64,000 nucleotides of DNA, from positions 516,124-580,123 of the forward strand of contig JAKIWV010000001.1 of NCBI GenBank assembly GCA_022749815.1, read 5' to 3'. The notes below the pieces were generated by a model, which saw nothing but the letters and a program-made list of their open reading frames with translations, ran no database searches and had not been told where the DNA came from. The position numbers and the translations under genes are program-made. The stretch's first letter is position 1. Every line of letters begins with the position of its first letter. Source of the stretch: Thermoplasmata archaeon (GTDB taxonomy: Archaea > Thermoplasmatota > Thermoplasmata > Lutacidiplasmatales > UBA184). Positions 49,830 through 58,538 of the stretch are shown here, in pieces.

Positions 49830-51416
49830 ATGGCAGAGTTCGACGCGATCGTGGTCGGCGCGGGGCACAACGGCCTCGTCACGGCCGGCTACCTGGCGCG
49901 CGCCGGCCAGCGTGTCCTCGTTCTGGAGAAGCGCTCGATCGTCGGGGGAGCCTGCGTCACCGAAGAGCCATGGCCGGGCTACCGTCTCAGCACGTTCGGA
50001 TATGCCGCCGGGCTGCTTCGGCCCCAGATCGTAGAAGACCTCGAGCTCAAGCGGTTCGGCTATCGACCGATTCTGTGCGACCCCCAAGGGTTCTCCCCGT
50101 TCCCGGACGGCCGATCCCTGACTTTCTGGCTGGACGAGGAGAAGACCCAGCAGGAGATCGCCCGGTTCTCGAAGCGGGACGCGGCGGCCTATCCGAAATA
50201 TCTCGCCTGGTGGGACCAGATCCTGGACCAGATCGAGCCGATTCTCATGGCCCCTCCCGTCGCGCTCGGGGAGATGCTCAAGCGCTGGACCGGCGGCGAC
50301 CCCCAGCAGATCCTCCGGGACCTTTTCCTTCAGAGTGCCGCCGACCTTCTGGACGGTTGGTTCGAGTCGGAGGAGCTCAAGGGCGTCCTGGCCTCGTCCG
50401 CCATCATCGGCACCTTTGCCGGTCCCCGCACGCCGGGCACGGCCTACATTCTCGCGCACAACAACGTCGGCATCTTGGACGGGCATCGGCGGGTCTGGGG
50501 TATCGCCGCGGGCGGCATGGGCGGCATCACCCAGGCGATGGCCCGGGCGGCCATGCACCATGGGGCGCAGATACGGACCCATGCCGGGGTGCGCCGGATT
50601 CTGGTAGAACACGGCCGAGCCGTCGGCGTCGAGACGGAGTCCGGGGAGTTCCATCGGGCTCCGGTCGTCGTCTCCTCCCTCGACCTCAAGCAGACTTTCC
50701 TGCGCCTGCTCCCGTCCGATGCCGTGGACCTCGGGTTCCGTCTCCGGGTTCAGAAGATCCGGAACCAGGGGGCGTGCCTCAAGTTCAACGCCGCGCTGGA
50801 CCGGCTGCCGCACTATACGGCGGCGTCGGGCCCCTCGCGGTTGTCGGGGGCACTCGACATCGCGCCGTCGGTCGACTACCTCGAGCGGGCCTTCGACGAG
50901 GCGAAGTATGGGCGCTTCTCGAGCCGGCCGTACATCGACATCTACCATCAGAGCATCCTGGATCCTTCGGTCGCTCCCCCGGGCAAGCATACGATGACCT
51001 GCTTCGTCGAGTACGCCCCGACGGAGCTCCGGGGAACCGATTGGGACGACGTCCGTCCCCAGGTCGCCGAGACCGTCCTCGACACCATCGAGGAATACGC
51101 TCCCGACATCCGGCAGACCGTCCTTCATTGGCAGGTCGTGACCCCGAAAGACATCGAGAGCATCCTCGGAATGACGGGCGGCAACATCGACCAGGGGGAC
51201 ATCACGCCCGATCAGCTGTTCTCGTTCCGGCCGATTCCTGGGTGGACCTCGTATCGGACGCCCCTCCCGGGGCTCTACCTCTGCGGCTGCGCCACGCATC
51301 CCGGCGGCGGCGTACTGGGCGCTCCGGGCCACAACGCGGCACAGGTCATCCTCGCGGATCGGAGCGCGGCCGGAACCGGGTCAGGAGCGCTCGAGAAGCT
51401 CTCTGCACCGGTATAG
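49830..51416 (+). CDS. COG1233-type FAD-dependent oxidoreductase, copy 4
   Basis: 528 residues, ATG start. FDAIVVGAGHNGLVTAGYL (Ala in place of the middle Gly), VLEKRSIVGGACVTEEPWPG, AAGGMGGITQAMARAA and C-terminal GLYLCGCATHPGGGVLGAPG. The DITPDQLFSFRP and TPGTAYILAHNN motifs are shared with the other copies. It lies 48 nt after the second Rieske gene, so it may act on the product of the oxygenases; it is not a plausible oxygenase reductase because it has no iron-sulfur or NAD reductase domain. Confidence 0.82.
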   Translation: MAEFDAIVVGAGHNGLVTAGYLARAGQRVLVLEKRSIVGGACVTEEPWPGYRLSTFGYAAGLLRPQIVEDLELKRFGYRPILCDPQGFSPFPDGRSLTFWLDEEKTQQEIARFSKRDAAAYPKYLAWWDQILDQIEPILMAPPVALGEMLKRWTGGDPQQILRDLFLQSAADLLDGWFESEELKGVLASSAIIGTFAGPRTPGTAYILAHNNVGILDGHRRVWGIAAGGMGGITQAMARAAMHHGAQIRTHAGVRRILVEHGRAVGVETESGEFHRAPVVVSSLDLKQTFLRLLPSDAVDLGFRLRVQKIRNQGACLKFNAALDRLPHYTAASGPSRLSGALDIAPSVDYLERAFDEAKYGRFSSRPYIDIYHQSILDPSVAPPGKHTMTCFVEYAPTELRGTDWDDVRPQVAETVLDTIEEYAPDIRQTVLHWQVVTPKDIESILGMTGGNIDQGDITPDQLFSFRPIPGWTSYRTPLPGLYLCGCATHPGGGVLGAPGHNAAQVILADRSAAGTGSGALEKLSAPV

Positions 51417-51458
51417 AACGCCGGCTCAGGAACGGCCCGGCGAGGGTCCCGAGCGAGG

Positions 51459-51465
51459 ATATATC
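51459..51465 (+). promoter_or_regulatory. TATA box of binding protein copy 2
   Basis: GATATAT in a GC-rich gap, ~53 nt upstream of ATG 51515, giving a leader of ~27 nt. Confidence 0.55.
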
Positions 51466-51514
51466 AGGTCGGTCCGGTTAGGACGGGACCCAGTTCCTGG
51501 GCGGTGGGGCAACC

Positions 51515-53440
51515 ATGGAACCCTTGTGGCTCCGAGTCTCCGCGATCGTCGTCGCGGCGCTGACCGTCGGCTCCGCGTATGGAGTCTATTCCTATTACTC
51601 GAGCGCCGCGACGACCGGATGCGGTCTTCAGAGCAAGAACCCCCTGATTTTCGACCAAGCGGAGCGCGTGCACACTCTCGATCCGCAATGGGCGTACTCG
51701 ACCCCCGATTGGGGAGCGGTCCAACAGGTCTACCAGGCGCTCATCCTGTACAACCAGTCCAGCACCACCCAGTTCGACGGGCAGCTCGCGAAGAACTGGA
51801 GCAACTCCTCCGACGGGCTGCACTTTAATTTTACACTCTGGCCCAACGTTCACTTCTCGAATGGGGACCCCTTCAATGCCTACGTGATGTGGTACTCGCT
51901 CTACCGAACCCTCGCGATGTACGGCTCCGACCAGTATCTGATGTACACGAACTTCTGGCTGCCGAACGATTGGTACAACAACCCGAACACGAACTACACC
52001 GCCCGGGAGGAGCAGAACCTAACCTGGGAGCTGAACAACTTCAACTTCGCCGACCCGAGCAAGGGACCATCGAATGAGACCGGCATTCTGGAGGCCTCGA
52101 ACCAGTCGTTCCGGGTCATCAACCCCACGACGATCCAGGTGAATCTAGGGAACGGATACATCGACGCGAACTACACCCAACCGATCGCGTACACCTACGT
52201 GCTCGCCGAGCTTTCGTCCGTCGGGGCCGACGCCGTCGACCCCATGTACATCGACCAGCACGGAGGGGTCACCAAGGCGATCAACACCTGGATGCAGAAC
52301 AACATGGTCGGTACCGGCCCATATCTGCTGGACCTGTGGAACCCGGGCAGCAGCCTCTCGTTCAAGCCCGACCCTAACTACTGGGCCGCCCAGGGCCCGA
52401 ACTCCCCCGCCTCCCAGCAGCCGTGGAACAACAACCTACAACCGGCCAAGACGTCGATCGAGATCAGCTTCCAGCAGGACCCGTCGATCAACATCCAGAA
52501 CCTCCGCAGCGGGGCGGCGGCGGGAGCCTCCTTCGCCTTCCTGGGGCCGGGAACGATCAGCTCGCTCAAGGGGAACAACTGCCTGACGGTCAAGGACCTT
52601 TCCCTCGCGTATTCCGTCGCGAACGGCGGCTGGTGGATTTACATGAACCAGTCCTACACTCCGTTCAACAACCTGACCGTCCGGGAGGCGATCGCCCACG
52701 CGGTCAACGTCTCGTACATCGACAACCGGGCGTTTGGAGGCTGGGCGTCCCAGTGGGTCGGTCCTGTGCCGCCCGGGTATCCCGGATACAACCCCGCCAA
52801 CCTGCCCCCGTACAGCTACAACCTGGCGCTCGCGAAGTCGCTCATGACCCAGGCCGGCTATCCGAACGGGATCCAGAGCGGTCGGGGGAGCGCCGGGAGC
52901 CCCATCCCCTTCTTGTACGTCGGCCCGAGTCCGGACTGGGACACCGCGATGACCTTCGTGCAGAACAACCTCTCGGCGATTGGGATCTACATCAACCCGA
53001 TCCCGCTCAACCTGGCCACTTACTACACCCTCGAGGGGTACGACTCAACGACGGGCCAGTGCATTGCCCAGGAGAAACTCAACGGCGGGCCGTTCCCGAT
53101 GGGAATGGAATTTTACTCCTCGGACTGGATCGCGCCGGATGACTGGACGCTGAACAATGTCTACCACTCGGGCTCCGCCAACATCTGCATGGGCGGCTAC
53201 TCCAACGCCACGATGGACGCCTTGGCACTCCAGGCCGCCGGGGAGCACAACCAGGCTAAGCTCCTCGCCGACTACGCCCGGATGACCCAGACGCTCTACT
53301 CCAACTACACCGACGTCTGGTTCAACGTTCCGACGCTCTTCGCGGTCTACAACAACAACGTGGCGGGCCTCGTCTCCAACCCGATCGGCAGTTGCTTGCC
53401 CGCCTGGAACCTCGAGTGTAACACTGAGTACGCCACCTGA
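51515..53440 (+). CDS. Family 5 ABC transporter substrate-binding protein, copy 2
   Basis: 641 residues, own promoter. N-terminal hydrophobic segment (residues ~6-28) then the mature domain from CGLQSKNPLIFDQAERV. HTLDPQWAYSTPDWGAVQQV, FNFTLWPNVHFSNGDPFNAY and VGTGPYLLDLWNPGSSL parallel binding protein copy 1 along the whole length, so the two are paralogues. Very rich in Asn, Tyr and N-x-S/T sequons, fitting an extracellular glycosylated archaeal protein. Its permeases are likely those at 54763-56835. Confidence 0.9.
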   Translation: MEPLWLRVSAIVVAALTVGSAYGVYSYYSSAATTGCGLQSKNPLIFDQAERVHTLDPQWAYSTPDWGAVQQVYQALILYNQSSTTQFDGQLAKNWSNSSDGLHFNFTLWPNVHFSNGDPFNAYVMWYSLYRTLAMYGSDQYLMYTNFWLPNDWYNNPNTNYTAREEQNLTWELNNFNFADPSKGPSNETGILEASNQSFRVINPTTIQVNLGNGYIDANYTQPIAYTYVLAELSSVGADAVDPMYIDQHGGVTKAINTWMQNNMVGTGPYLLDLWNPGSSLSFKPDPNYWAAQGPNSPASQQPWNNNLQPAKTSIEISFQQDPSINIQNLRSGAAAGASFAFLGPGTISSLKGNNCLTVKDLSLAYSVANGGWWIYMNQSYTPFNNLTVREAIAHAVNVSYIDNRAFGGWASQWVGPVPPGYPGYNPANLPPYSYNLALAKSLMTQAGYPNGIQSGRGSAGSPIPFLYVGPSPDWDTAMTFVQNNLSAIGIYINPIPLNLATYYTLEGYDSTTGQCIAQEKLNGGPFPMGMEFYSSDWIAPDDWTLNNVYHSGSANICMGGYSNATMDALALQAAGEHNQAKLLADYARMTQTLYSNYTDVWFNVPTLFAVYNNNVAGLVSNPIGSCLPAWNLECNTEYAT

Positions 53441-53484
53441 TCCCCGCCCGCCGGGCGCTCTCGGAGCGAGGGATAACTCCCCCG

Positions 53485-54735
53485 GTGGCCGATAGGCTAA
53501 AGGACCCGTCCGGTCCCCCCGCGCGGGGGTCCGGTACCATTTCCACGAAGGGGGCCAAGGTAGTACAGGTCGGTTCCGGAGCGGTCGGCCAGGTCATCGC
53601 CCGGCACCTCGTCGAGAGCGCGGCGGTCCGGGAGTTGGTGCTCGCCGACTTGGATGCGCCCCTCGCGAAAGCGGTCGTCTCGAAGCTGCCCGGTTCCCGT
53701 GCCCGGGGCGTTGGGCTCGACGCCGGGGACGCCGCCGCGGTGGCGGCGTTGGTGCGGGGCGCGGATGTTCTCGTCAACGCGACGATCCCTCGCTTCAACG
53801 ACACGCTCATGACGGCCGCCCGCGAGGGAAAGGTCGCCTACGTCGACCTGGCATCGGCCTCGAGCGACCCGTTCGTCGACGATTCGAAGTGGCAGGCCGC
53901 CGGCGTGCCGGCCATCGTCGGTATGGGCGAGGATCCCGGTCTCAGCAACGTTTTCGCCCGATACGGCGCGGACCAGATGGACTCCGTCGACGCGATCCGG
54001 ATCCGCGACGGCGACACCGCCTCCAGCCCGGAGTTTCCCTTCATCTGTCTGTTCAGCCCGGAGACGTTCATCGGGGAGACCCTCCATCCCTCCCGCATCT
54101 GGCAGAACGGGGCGTACTCCCCCGTCCCGCCGTTCGGTGGCCTCGAGCGGTACAACTTCCCGGCACCGGTCGGCCCGCAGCCCGTCTACGAGGTCGACCA
54201 CGAAGAGGTCGACACCCTGCCCCGGTTTATCGGGAAGGGCGTCCAGTACGTGGATTTCAAGCTCGCCCTCGACGACCGGACCGTGCGGACCCTCCAGACG
54301 TTCCAGGACCTCAAGATCTTCGAGAGCAACCGCCCGGAGCACGTCGCGGCCCGCAAAGCGATTCTGGCGGTCATCCCCAAGCCGGCCGATCTCACCGGGA
54401 AGGTGGAAGGGTCGGCCGCGCTTGTCGTTGAAGTGGACGGACTCGCCGGCGGCGCTCCTCACCGCCTCCGGCTCGCCACGATGATCAGCCATCCGGAGGC
54501 GGGACGGAAGTACGGCGCCACCGGCACGGCCTATCTCACCGGCACGGCGGGCGCGGTCGGAGCGCTGTTGCTGGCGACCGGGCAGATTCGGGCGCCCGGT
54601 ATGCACTCGCCCGAAACGCTCGACCCCGCCCCTTTCCTTCCAATGCTGGCCGAGCGGGGGGTCGCCGTCCATGAGGAGCACCTCGTGGGGACGGGCCGCT
54701 CGACGCCGCGGCCCGCCCGGCGGAAGACTCGGTAA
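53485..54735 (+). CDS. Saccharopine dehydrogenase-like protein, copy 2
   Basis: 416 residues, GTG start. Rossmann start KVVQVGSGAVGQVIARHLV near residue 30, ELVLADLDAPLAKA, ADVLVNATIPRFNDTLM, VAYVDLASASSDPF and GMGEDPGLSNVFARYGADQ. The C-terminal domain follows the LYS9/saccharopine pattern (YEVDHEEVDTLPRFIGKGV). Related to the gene at 26987 but diverged. It sits between binding protein copy 2 and the second permease pair (convergent), suggesting that the imported compound or its product is a secondary-amine amino acid. Confidence 0.8.
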   Translation: MADRLKDPSGPPARGSGTISTKGAKVVQVGSGAVGQVIARHLVESAAVRELVLADLDAPLAKAVVSKLPGSRARGVGLDAGDAAAVAALVRGADVLVNATIPRFNDTLMTAAREGKVAYVDLASASSDPFVDDSKWQAAGVPAIVGMGEDPGLSNVFARYGADQMDSVDAIRIRDGDTASSPEFPFICLFSPETFIGETLHPSRIWQNGAYSPVPPFGGLERYNFPAPVGPQPVYEVDHEEVDTLPRFIGKGVQYVDFKLALDDRTVRTLQTFQDLKIFESNRPEHVAARKAILAVIPKPADLTGKVEGSAALVVEVDGLAGGAPHRLRLATMISHPEAGRKYGATGTAYLTGTAGAVGALLLATGQIRAPGMHSPETLDPAPFLPMLAERGVAVHEEHLVGTGRSTPRPARRKTR

Positions 54736-54762
54736 CCGATCCGCGGGCCCCGGTGGCTCGGC

Positions 54763-55812
54763 TCAGACGGTGGTGCCGCGCGGGGGGGGTTCCGCGACGG
54801 ACGCCGACGTGACCGCGAGGGCACGGCGGCTCCGGGGGTCGAGGATGTCCCTCATCCCATCGCCGAGGAGGCTGAAGGCGAGCACCGTGATGAACACGGC
54901 CAGGCCCGTGAACAGCGTCGGCCAGGCGTCGAAGGCGAGGTCGAACCGGTAGGCCGAGATCATCGACCCCCACTCGGCGGTCCCGGGGGGCAACCCGATG
55001 CCGAGGAACGTGATCGTCGAGAAGGTGATCAGCACGCTGCCGACGTCGAGCGTGTAGTAGACGACGAGGGGCTCGAGGATGTTCCGGATGACGTGGCGGG
55101 AGAGGATCCGGCGGTCCGACAGCCCCGCCGCCCGGGCGGCGACGATGTACGGCGCCCCCTTCACCGCCAGCACCTCGCCCCGCACCAGGCGGACGTAGAA
55201 CGGCCACCACGTCGCGGCGATCGCGAAGAGGGCCACCGTGAAGCCACGTCCCAGGACCGAAGCGATCGCGAGCGCGAGCACGAGGCTCGGGAACGCGAGG
55301 AAGATGTCGGTGATCCGGAGGATGGCCGCGGAGGTGACCCCGCCCAAGGTTCCGGGGGTGTCCCAAAACCCGGCGACGAGCCCCAGCGCCCCCCCCACGG
55401 CGAGGGCAAAGAGCGTGATGCTGAGCCCGATGCTCAGGTCCACCGGGACCGCGGCCAGGACGCGAGAGAAGACATCCCGTCCCGCCGCGTCGGTCCCGAA
55501 CAGATGCGTCGCGGAAGGAGGAAGGTAGGTCGCTCCCGAGGGGATCGTGATCGAGTACGGGATCACGGTCCACGGATGGCCTAGAAGTCCGGTGACCAGG
55601 GGCACCAGGTACACCAGCAGCCCCGTGAGGACGATGAGGGCGACGATGATGGAGCCGATGAGGGTCAAGGGATTGGCCCGCAGGACGGCGAAGATCGTCG
55701 TCCATTGATCTCGCCAGGGCGCCCGCCGACGAACCGCGGCTTCGATGGCGGCGGCCATGTCGCCGGGAACGTCTCCGCGTCGCCGCGGAGGGGGGGTTCC
55801 CGAGGATGCCAT
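54763..55812 (-). CDS. ABC transporter permease (DppC-like), second importer
   Basis: 349 residues. Cytosolic N-terminus of ~45 residues, helix 1 ANPLTLIGSIIVALIVLTG, HLFGTDAAGRDVFSRVLAAV, coupling loop ARAAGLSDRRILSRHVIRN, and LLGDGMRDILDPRSRR at the end. Paralogous to the gene at 33088 throughout. It follows the DppB-like gene directly (adjacent, no gap). No ATPase gene follows; the next gene is convergent. Confidence 0.92.
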   Translation of the reverse strand: MASSGTPPPRRRGDVPGDMAAAIEAAVRRRAPWRDQWTTIFAVLRANPLTLIGSIIVALIVLTGLLVYLVPLVTGLLGHPWTVIPYSITIPSGATYLPPSATHLFGTDAAGRDVFSRVLAAVPVDLSIGLSITLFALAVGGALGLVAGFWDTPGTLGGVTSAAILRITDIFLAFPSLVLALAIASVLGRGFTVALFAIAATWWPFYVRLVRGEVLAVKGAPYIVAARAAGLSDRRILSRHVIRNILEPLVVYYTLDVGSVLITFSTITFLGIGLPPGTAEWGSMISAYRFDLAFDAWPTLFTGLAVFITVLAFSLLGDGMRDILDPRSRRALAVTSASVAEPPPRGTTV

Positions 55813-56835
55813 CTAGCGCCACTCCACCCGGGGGTCCAGGACGCCGTAGAGGATGTCGGCCGCCAGGTTGGCGACGACGACGCCGACCGAAAAGACGATG
55901 ACCGTTCCGACGACACCGGTGATATCGTATCCCTCGATCGAGTTGTACGCGTAGAACCCGATCCCCGGCCACTGGAAGATCTCCTCGATCACGACGGTGC
56001 CGGACAGCAGGTAACCCGCGGTGAGGCCGAGGACCGTGACGGTGGTGATGAGCGCGTTGCGGAGGGCGTGCTTGTACAGGACCCAGACCTCCTTGAGGCC
56101 CTTCATGCGCGCCGTCCGCACGTACTCGAGGGGCAGCACCTCCAGCATCGCGGCCCGCGTCATTCGTGTTGCGATGCCGAGATTGAAGAACGCCAGCGCG
56201 ACGGCGGGCAGCGCGAGGTGCTCTATCGCATCGAGGGCCCAGGGAAAGTTACCGGCGATCAGGGCGTCAACGACGGACATGTGGGTCCGCTGGGGGAACG
56301 GGGGCGTTCCCGTGAACGCGCCGGTGGGGGCGATATGGAGGGCCGGCGCAACGAGAACGGCGAGGAGCACGGCGCCCAGGTAGGTTGGGACCGCCCATCC
56401 GCTCAGGTAGAAGACCCGGACGAGGTGGTCAGCCATTCGGCCGTTGCTGTTCGCTGCGATCACGCCCAGCGGAATGCCGACGACGATCATCAGAAAGAGC
56501 GCCGCGATGACGAGCTCGAACGTCGCGGGGAAGGTTTCGCCGATGATCGAGAGGACCGGCTGCTGGCTCAACGTATCGACGCCCCAGCTGCCCGTCAAGA
56601 GGGTCTGCAAGTAGTGGAGCAGCTGGATGTAGACGGGCTGGTTCAACCCGAAGAACACCTGGCAATTTTGGTAGGCCGCCTTCCCCGCATGCGGCCCGAT
56701 CCAGGCCAGGCAGGGGTCGGAGGATGACAGGTGGGTCACCACAAACGTGACGACGATCGCTCCGAACAGCACGAGCGCGAGTTGGACCATCCGCTTGGCG
56801 ATGAACACTACCAGGTCGCTGAGACTGCGTCCCAC
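55813..56835 (-). CDS. ABC transporter permease (DppB-like), second importer
   Basis: 340 residues, same length as its paralogue at 32065. It starts MGRSLSDLVVFIAKRMVQLAL, almost the same first residues as the other copy (MGRSRSDLVVFVAKRLVQLI), has the coupling loop ARMKGLKEVWVLYKHALRNAL and ends in DPRVEWR like it. The two permease pairs are clearly a duplication. A TATA-like box lies ~77 nt upstream. Confidence 0.92.
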   Translation of the reverse strand: MGRSLSDLVVFIAKRMVQLALVLFGAIVVTFVVTHLSSSDPCLAWIGPHAGKAAYQNCQVFFGLNQPVYIQLLHYLQTLLTGSWGVDTLSQQPVLSIIGETFPATFELVIAALFLMIVVGIPLGVIAANSNGRMADHLVRVFYLSGWAVPTYLGAVLLAVLVAPALHIAPTGAFTGTPPFPQRTHMSVVDALIAGNFPWALDAIEHLALPAVALAFFNLGIATRMTRAAMLEVLPLEYVRTARMKGLKEVWVLYKHALRNALITTVTVLGLTAGYLLSGTVVIEEIFQWPGIGFYAYNSIEGYDITGVVGTVIVFSVGVVVANLAADILYGVLDPRVEWR

Positions 56836-56907
56836 TGGTCGTCCCCCCGCCCGACGCCGACCGCCCGGTCGTGTCGGGTAGGGCTACGGGTCGACAGCCC
56901 CCGCACT

Positions 56908-56916
56908 ACAAATATC
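56908..56916 (-). promoter_or_regulatory. TATA-like box of the second permease pair
   Basis: GATATTTGT on the minus strand, ~77 nt before the ATG at 56835, giving a leader of ~50 nt. Confidence 0.45.
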
Positions 56917-56997
56917 TCCCGACGGGGCGAGTTCGCAGATGGCGGGACCCCTCCATCCTGGCGGCTCCAGCGGCCGTCGGCCGCGGATGATACAGGT

Positions 56998-58461
56998 CTA
57001 GCTGGCCCCGTCAGGACTCTCGCCCACGTTCAGAATGACCGTTTTGATCTCCGTAAACGCCTCGATGGTCCACCGGCCGGCGACGCGTCCGATCCCGCTC
57101 CGGCGGAATCCACCCCACGGGTGGTTGTAGTCCCAGTACAGGACCGGGTCGTTGATCACGATCTGCCCGGCCTTCAGGTCCCGAGCGAGGGTGAAGGCGC
57201 GCTTGATGTTCGCGGTGTGGATCGCCATGCTGAGGCCGTAGCGGGGCAGGTTCGCGATCTCCACGGCCTGTTCCAACGAGCGGAATTCCAGGATCGGAGC
57301 CACTGGCCCGAACGTCTCGCTGTTTCCGAGGAGCATGTCGGTGGTGACCCCGTCGACGACTGTCGCGGGGAAATAGAGCGGGGTCGGCATCGCCGGCACT
57401 CGCCGTCCGCCCGCGAGCACCTGGGCCCCTCGCCCGACGCCGTCCGCGAGGTGGCGCTCCACCTTGGCCAGGGTGGGTTCGTTGTTCATCGAACCGATGT
57501 CGGTCTCTTCCCGTCGCGGGTCGCCGAGGCGCCAGCGTCGGGACTCCTCCACGACCTTGCGGACGAGGGCATCGTGGACTTTCTCGTGGACCAGGATCCG
57601 TCCGTTGGCGCAGCAGACCTGCCCGGCGTTGTTGTAGCAGCCGAAGGCGATGTCCCGCGCCGCCTTGGAGAGGTCGGCGTCGTCGAGCACGATGAGCGGC
57701 CCGGAACCGCCGAGCTCGAGCCCGACCTTCTTGAGGCCGGCGCGGTGCGAGATCTCCTCGCCGGTGGCCGTCTCGCCCGTGAAGCAGATCCCATCGACCT
57801 TCGGGTTTTCCACGAGCTCCATCCCCGCCGTGGGGCCCGGCCCGGCGATGAGGTTCATCGCCCCGCGGGGGATCCCCGCGTGCTGCATCGCCTCGAGGAA
57901 GTGGACGGCGCTGATCGGTGTGGCCGACGCCGGCTTGAAGACCACCGCGTTCCCACAGATGAGCGCCTGGACGACGAACTCGCCCGGGAGGAGCCACGGG
58001 TAGTTCCACGGGGTAATCACCCCGACGGTGCCGAGCGGTTCCCGACGGAGAAGGTACATCATCTCCGGCTTCGAGTAGCCCTCGAGGACCGGAGTTTCCA
58101 GGCGCTTCAGGTCCTCGGTGTTCCAGAGGAGGTTGGGGATGACCTCCGAGACTTCGAGTCGAGCCTCCTTGATCGGCTTGCCTTGCTCGAGGGTCAGGTC
58201 GAGTGCCCATGCGTCGATGTTCGGCCGGATCGCCTCCGTGATACGGACCGCCATCTCGGCGCGTTCCTTGATGGAAAGCCGTGCGAGACGGGGTTGGGCC
58301 TCCTCCGCCGCGTCCACGGCCCGCCGCACGTCTTCCCGGTTGGCCTTCGGCAGGGTGGCGAGTACCTCTCCCGTCGCGGGGCTGTGTACCTCGAAGGTCT
58401 CGCCGGTCGCCGAGTCGCACCATTCGCCGTCGATGAACATCCGGAGATGCGGTACGTCCAC
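56998..58461 (-). CDS. Aldehyde dehydrogenase, copy 3
   Basis: 487 residues from GTG 58461 (VDVPHLRMFIDGEWCDS); ATG 58440 is the alternative, and longer readings run into the next gene. VITPWNYPWLLPGEFVVQAL, VVFKPASATPIS, catalytic Glu in LELGGSGPLIVLDDAD, catalytic Cys in NAGQVCCANGR, ETFGPVAPIL. It resembles gamma-aminobutyraldehyde/succinate-semialdehyde-type enzymes. The class III aminotransferase copy 3 lies 77 nt upstream on the same strand, a classic transaminase-dehydrogenase pair for omega-amino compounds. Confidence 0.9.
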   Translation of the reverse strand: MDVPHLRMFIDGEWCDSATGETFEVHSPATGEVLATLPKANREDVRRAVDAAEEAQPRLARLSIKERAEMAVRITEAIRPNIDAWALDLTLEQGKPIKEARLEVSEVIPNLLWNTEDLKRLETPVLEGYSKPEMMYLLRREPLGTVGVITPWNYPWLLPGEFVVQALICGNAVVFKPASATPISAVHFLEAMQHAGIPRGAMNLIAGPGPTAGMELVENPKVDGICFTGETATGEEISHRAGLKKVGLELGGSGPLIVLDDADLSKAARDIAFGCYNNAGQVCCANGRILVHEKVHDALVRKVVEESRRWRLGDPRREETDIGSMNNEPTLAKVERHLADGVGRGAQVLAGGRRVPAMPTPLYFPATVVDGVTTDMLLGNSETFGPVAPILEFRSLEQAVEIANLPRYGLSMAIHTANIKRAFTLARDLKAGQIVINDPVLYWDYNHPWGGFRRSGIGRVAGRWTIEAFTEIKTVILNVGESPDGAS

Positions 58462-58538
58462 GGTGGATCGCCTCGCTCGACCGCCGACGTCCGGCCGAGG
58501 TAAAGAGCTGACGGCGAGGGCCGGCCCGGGGGGGTCGC

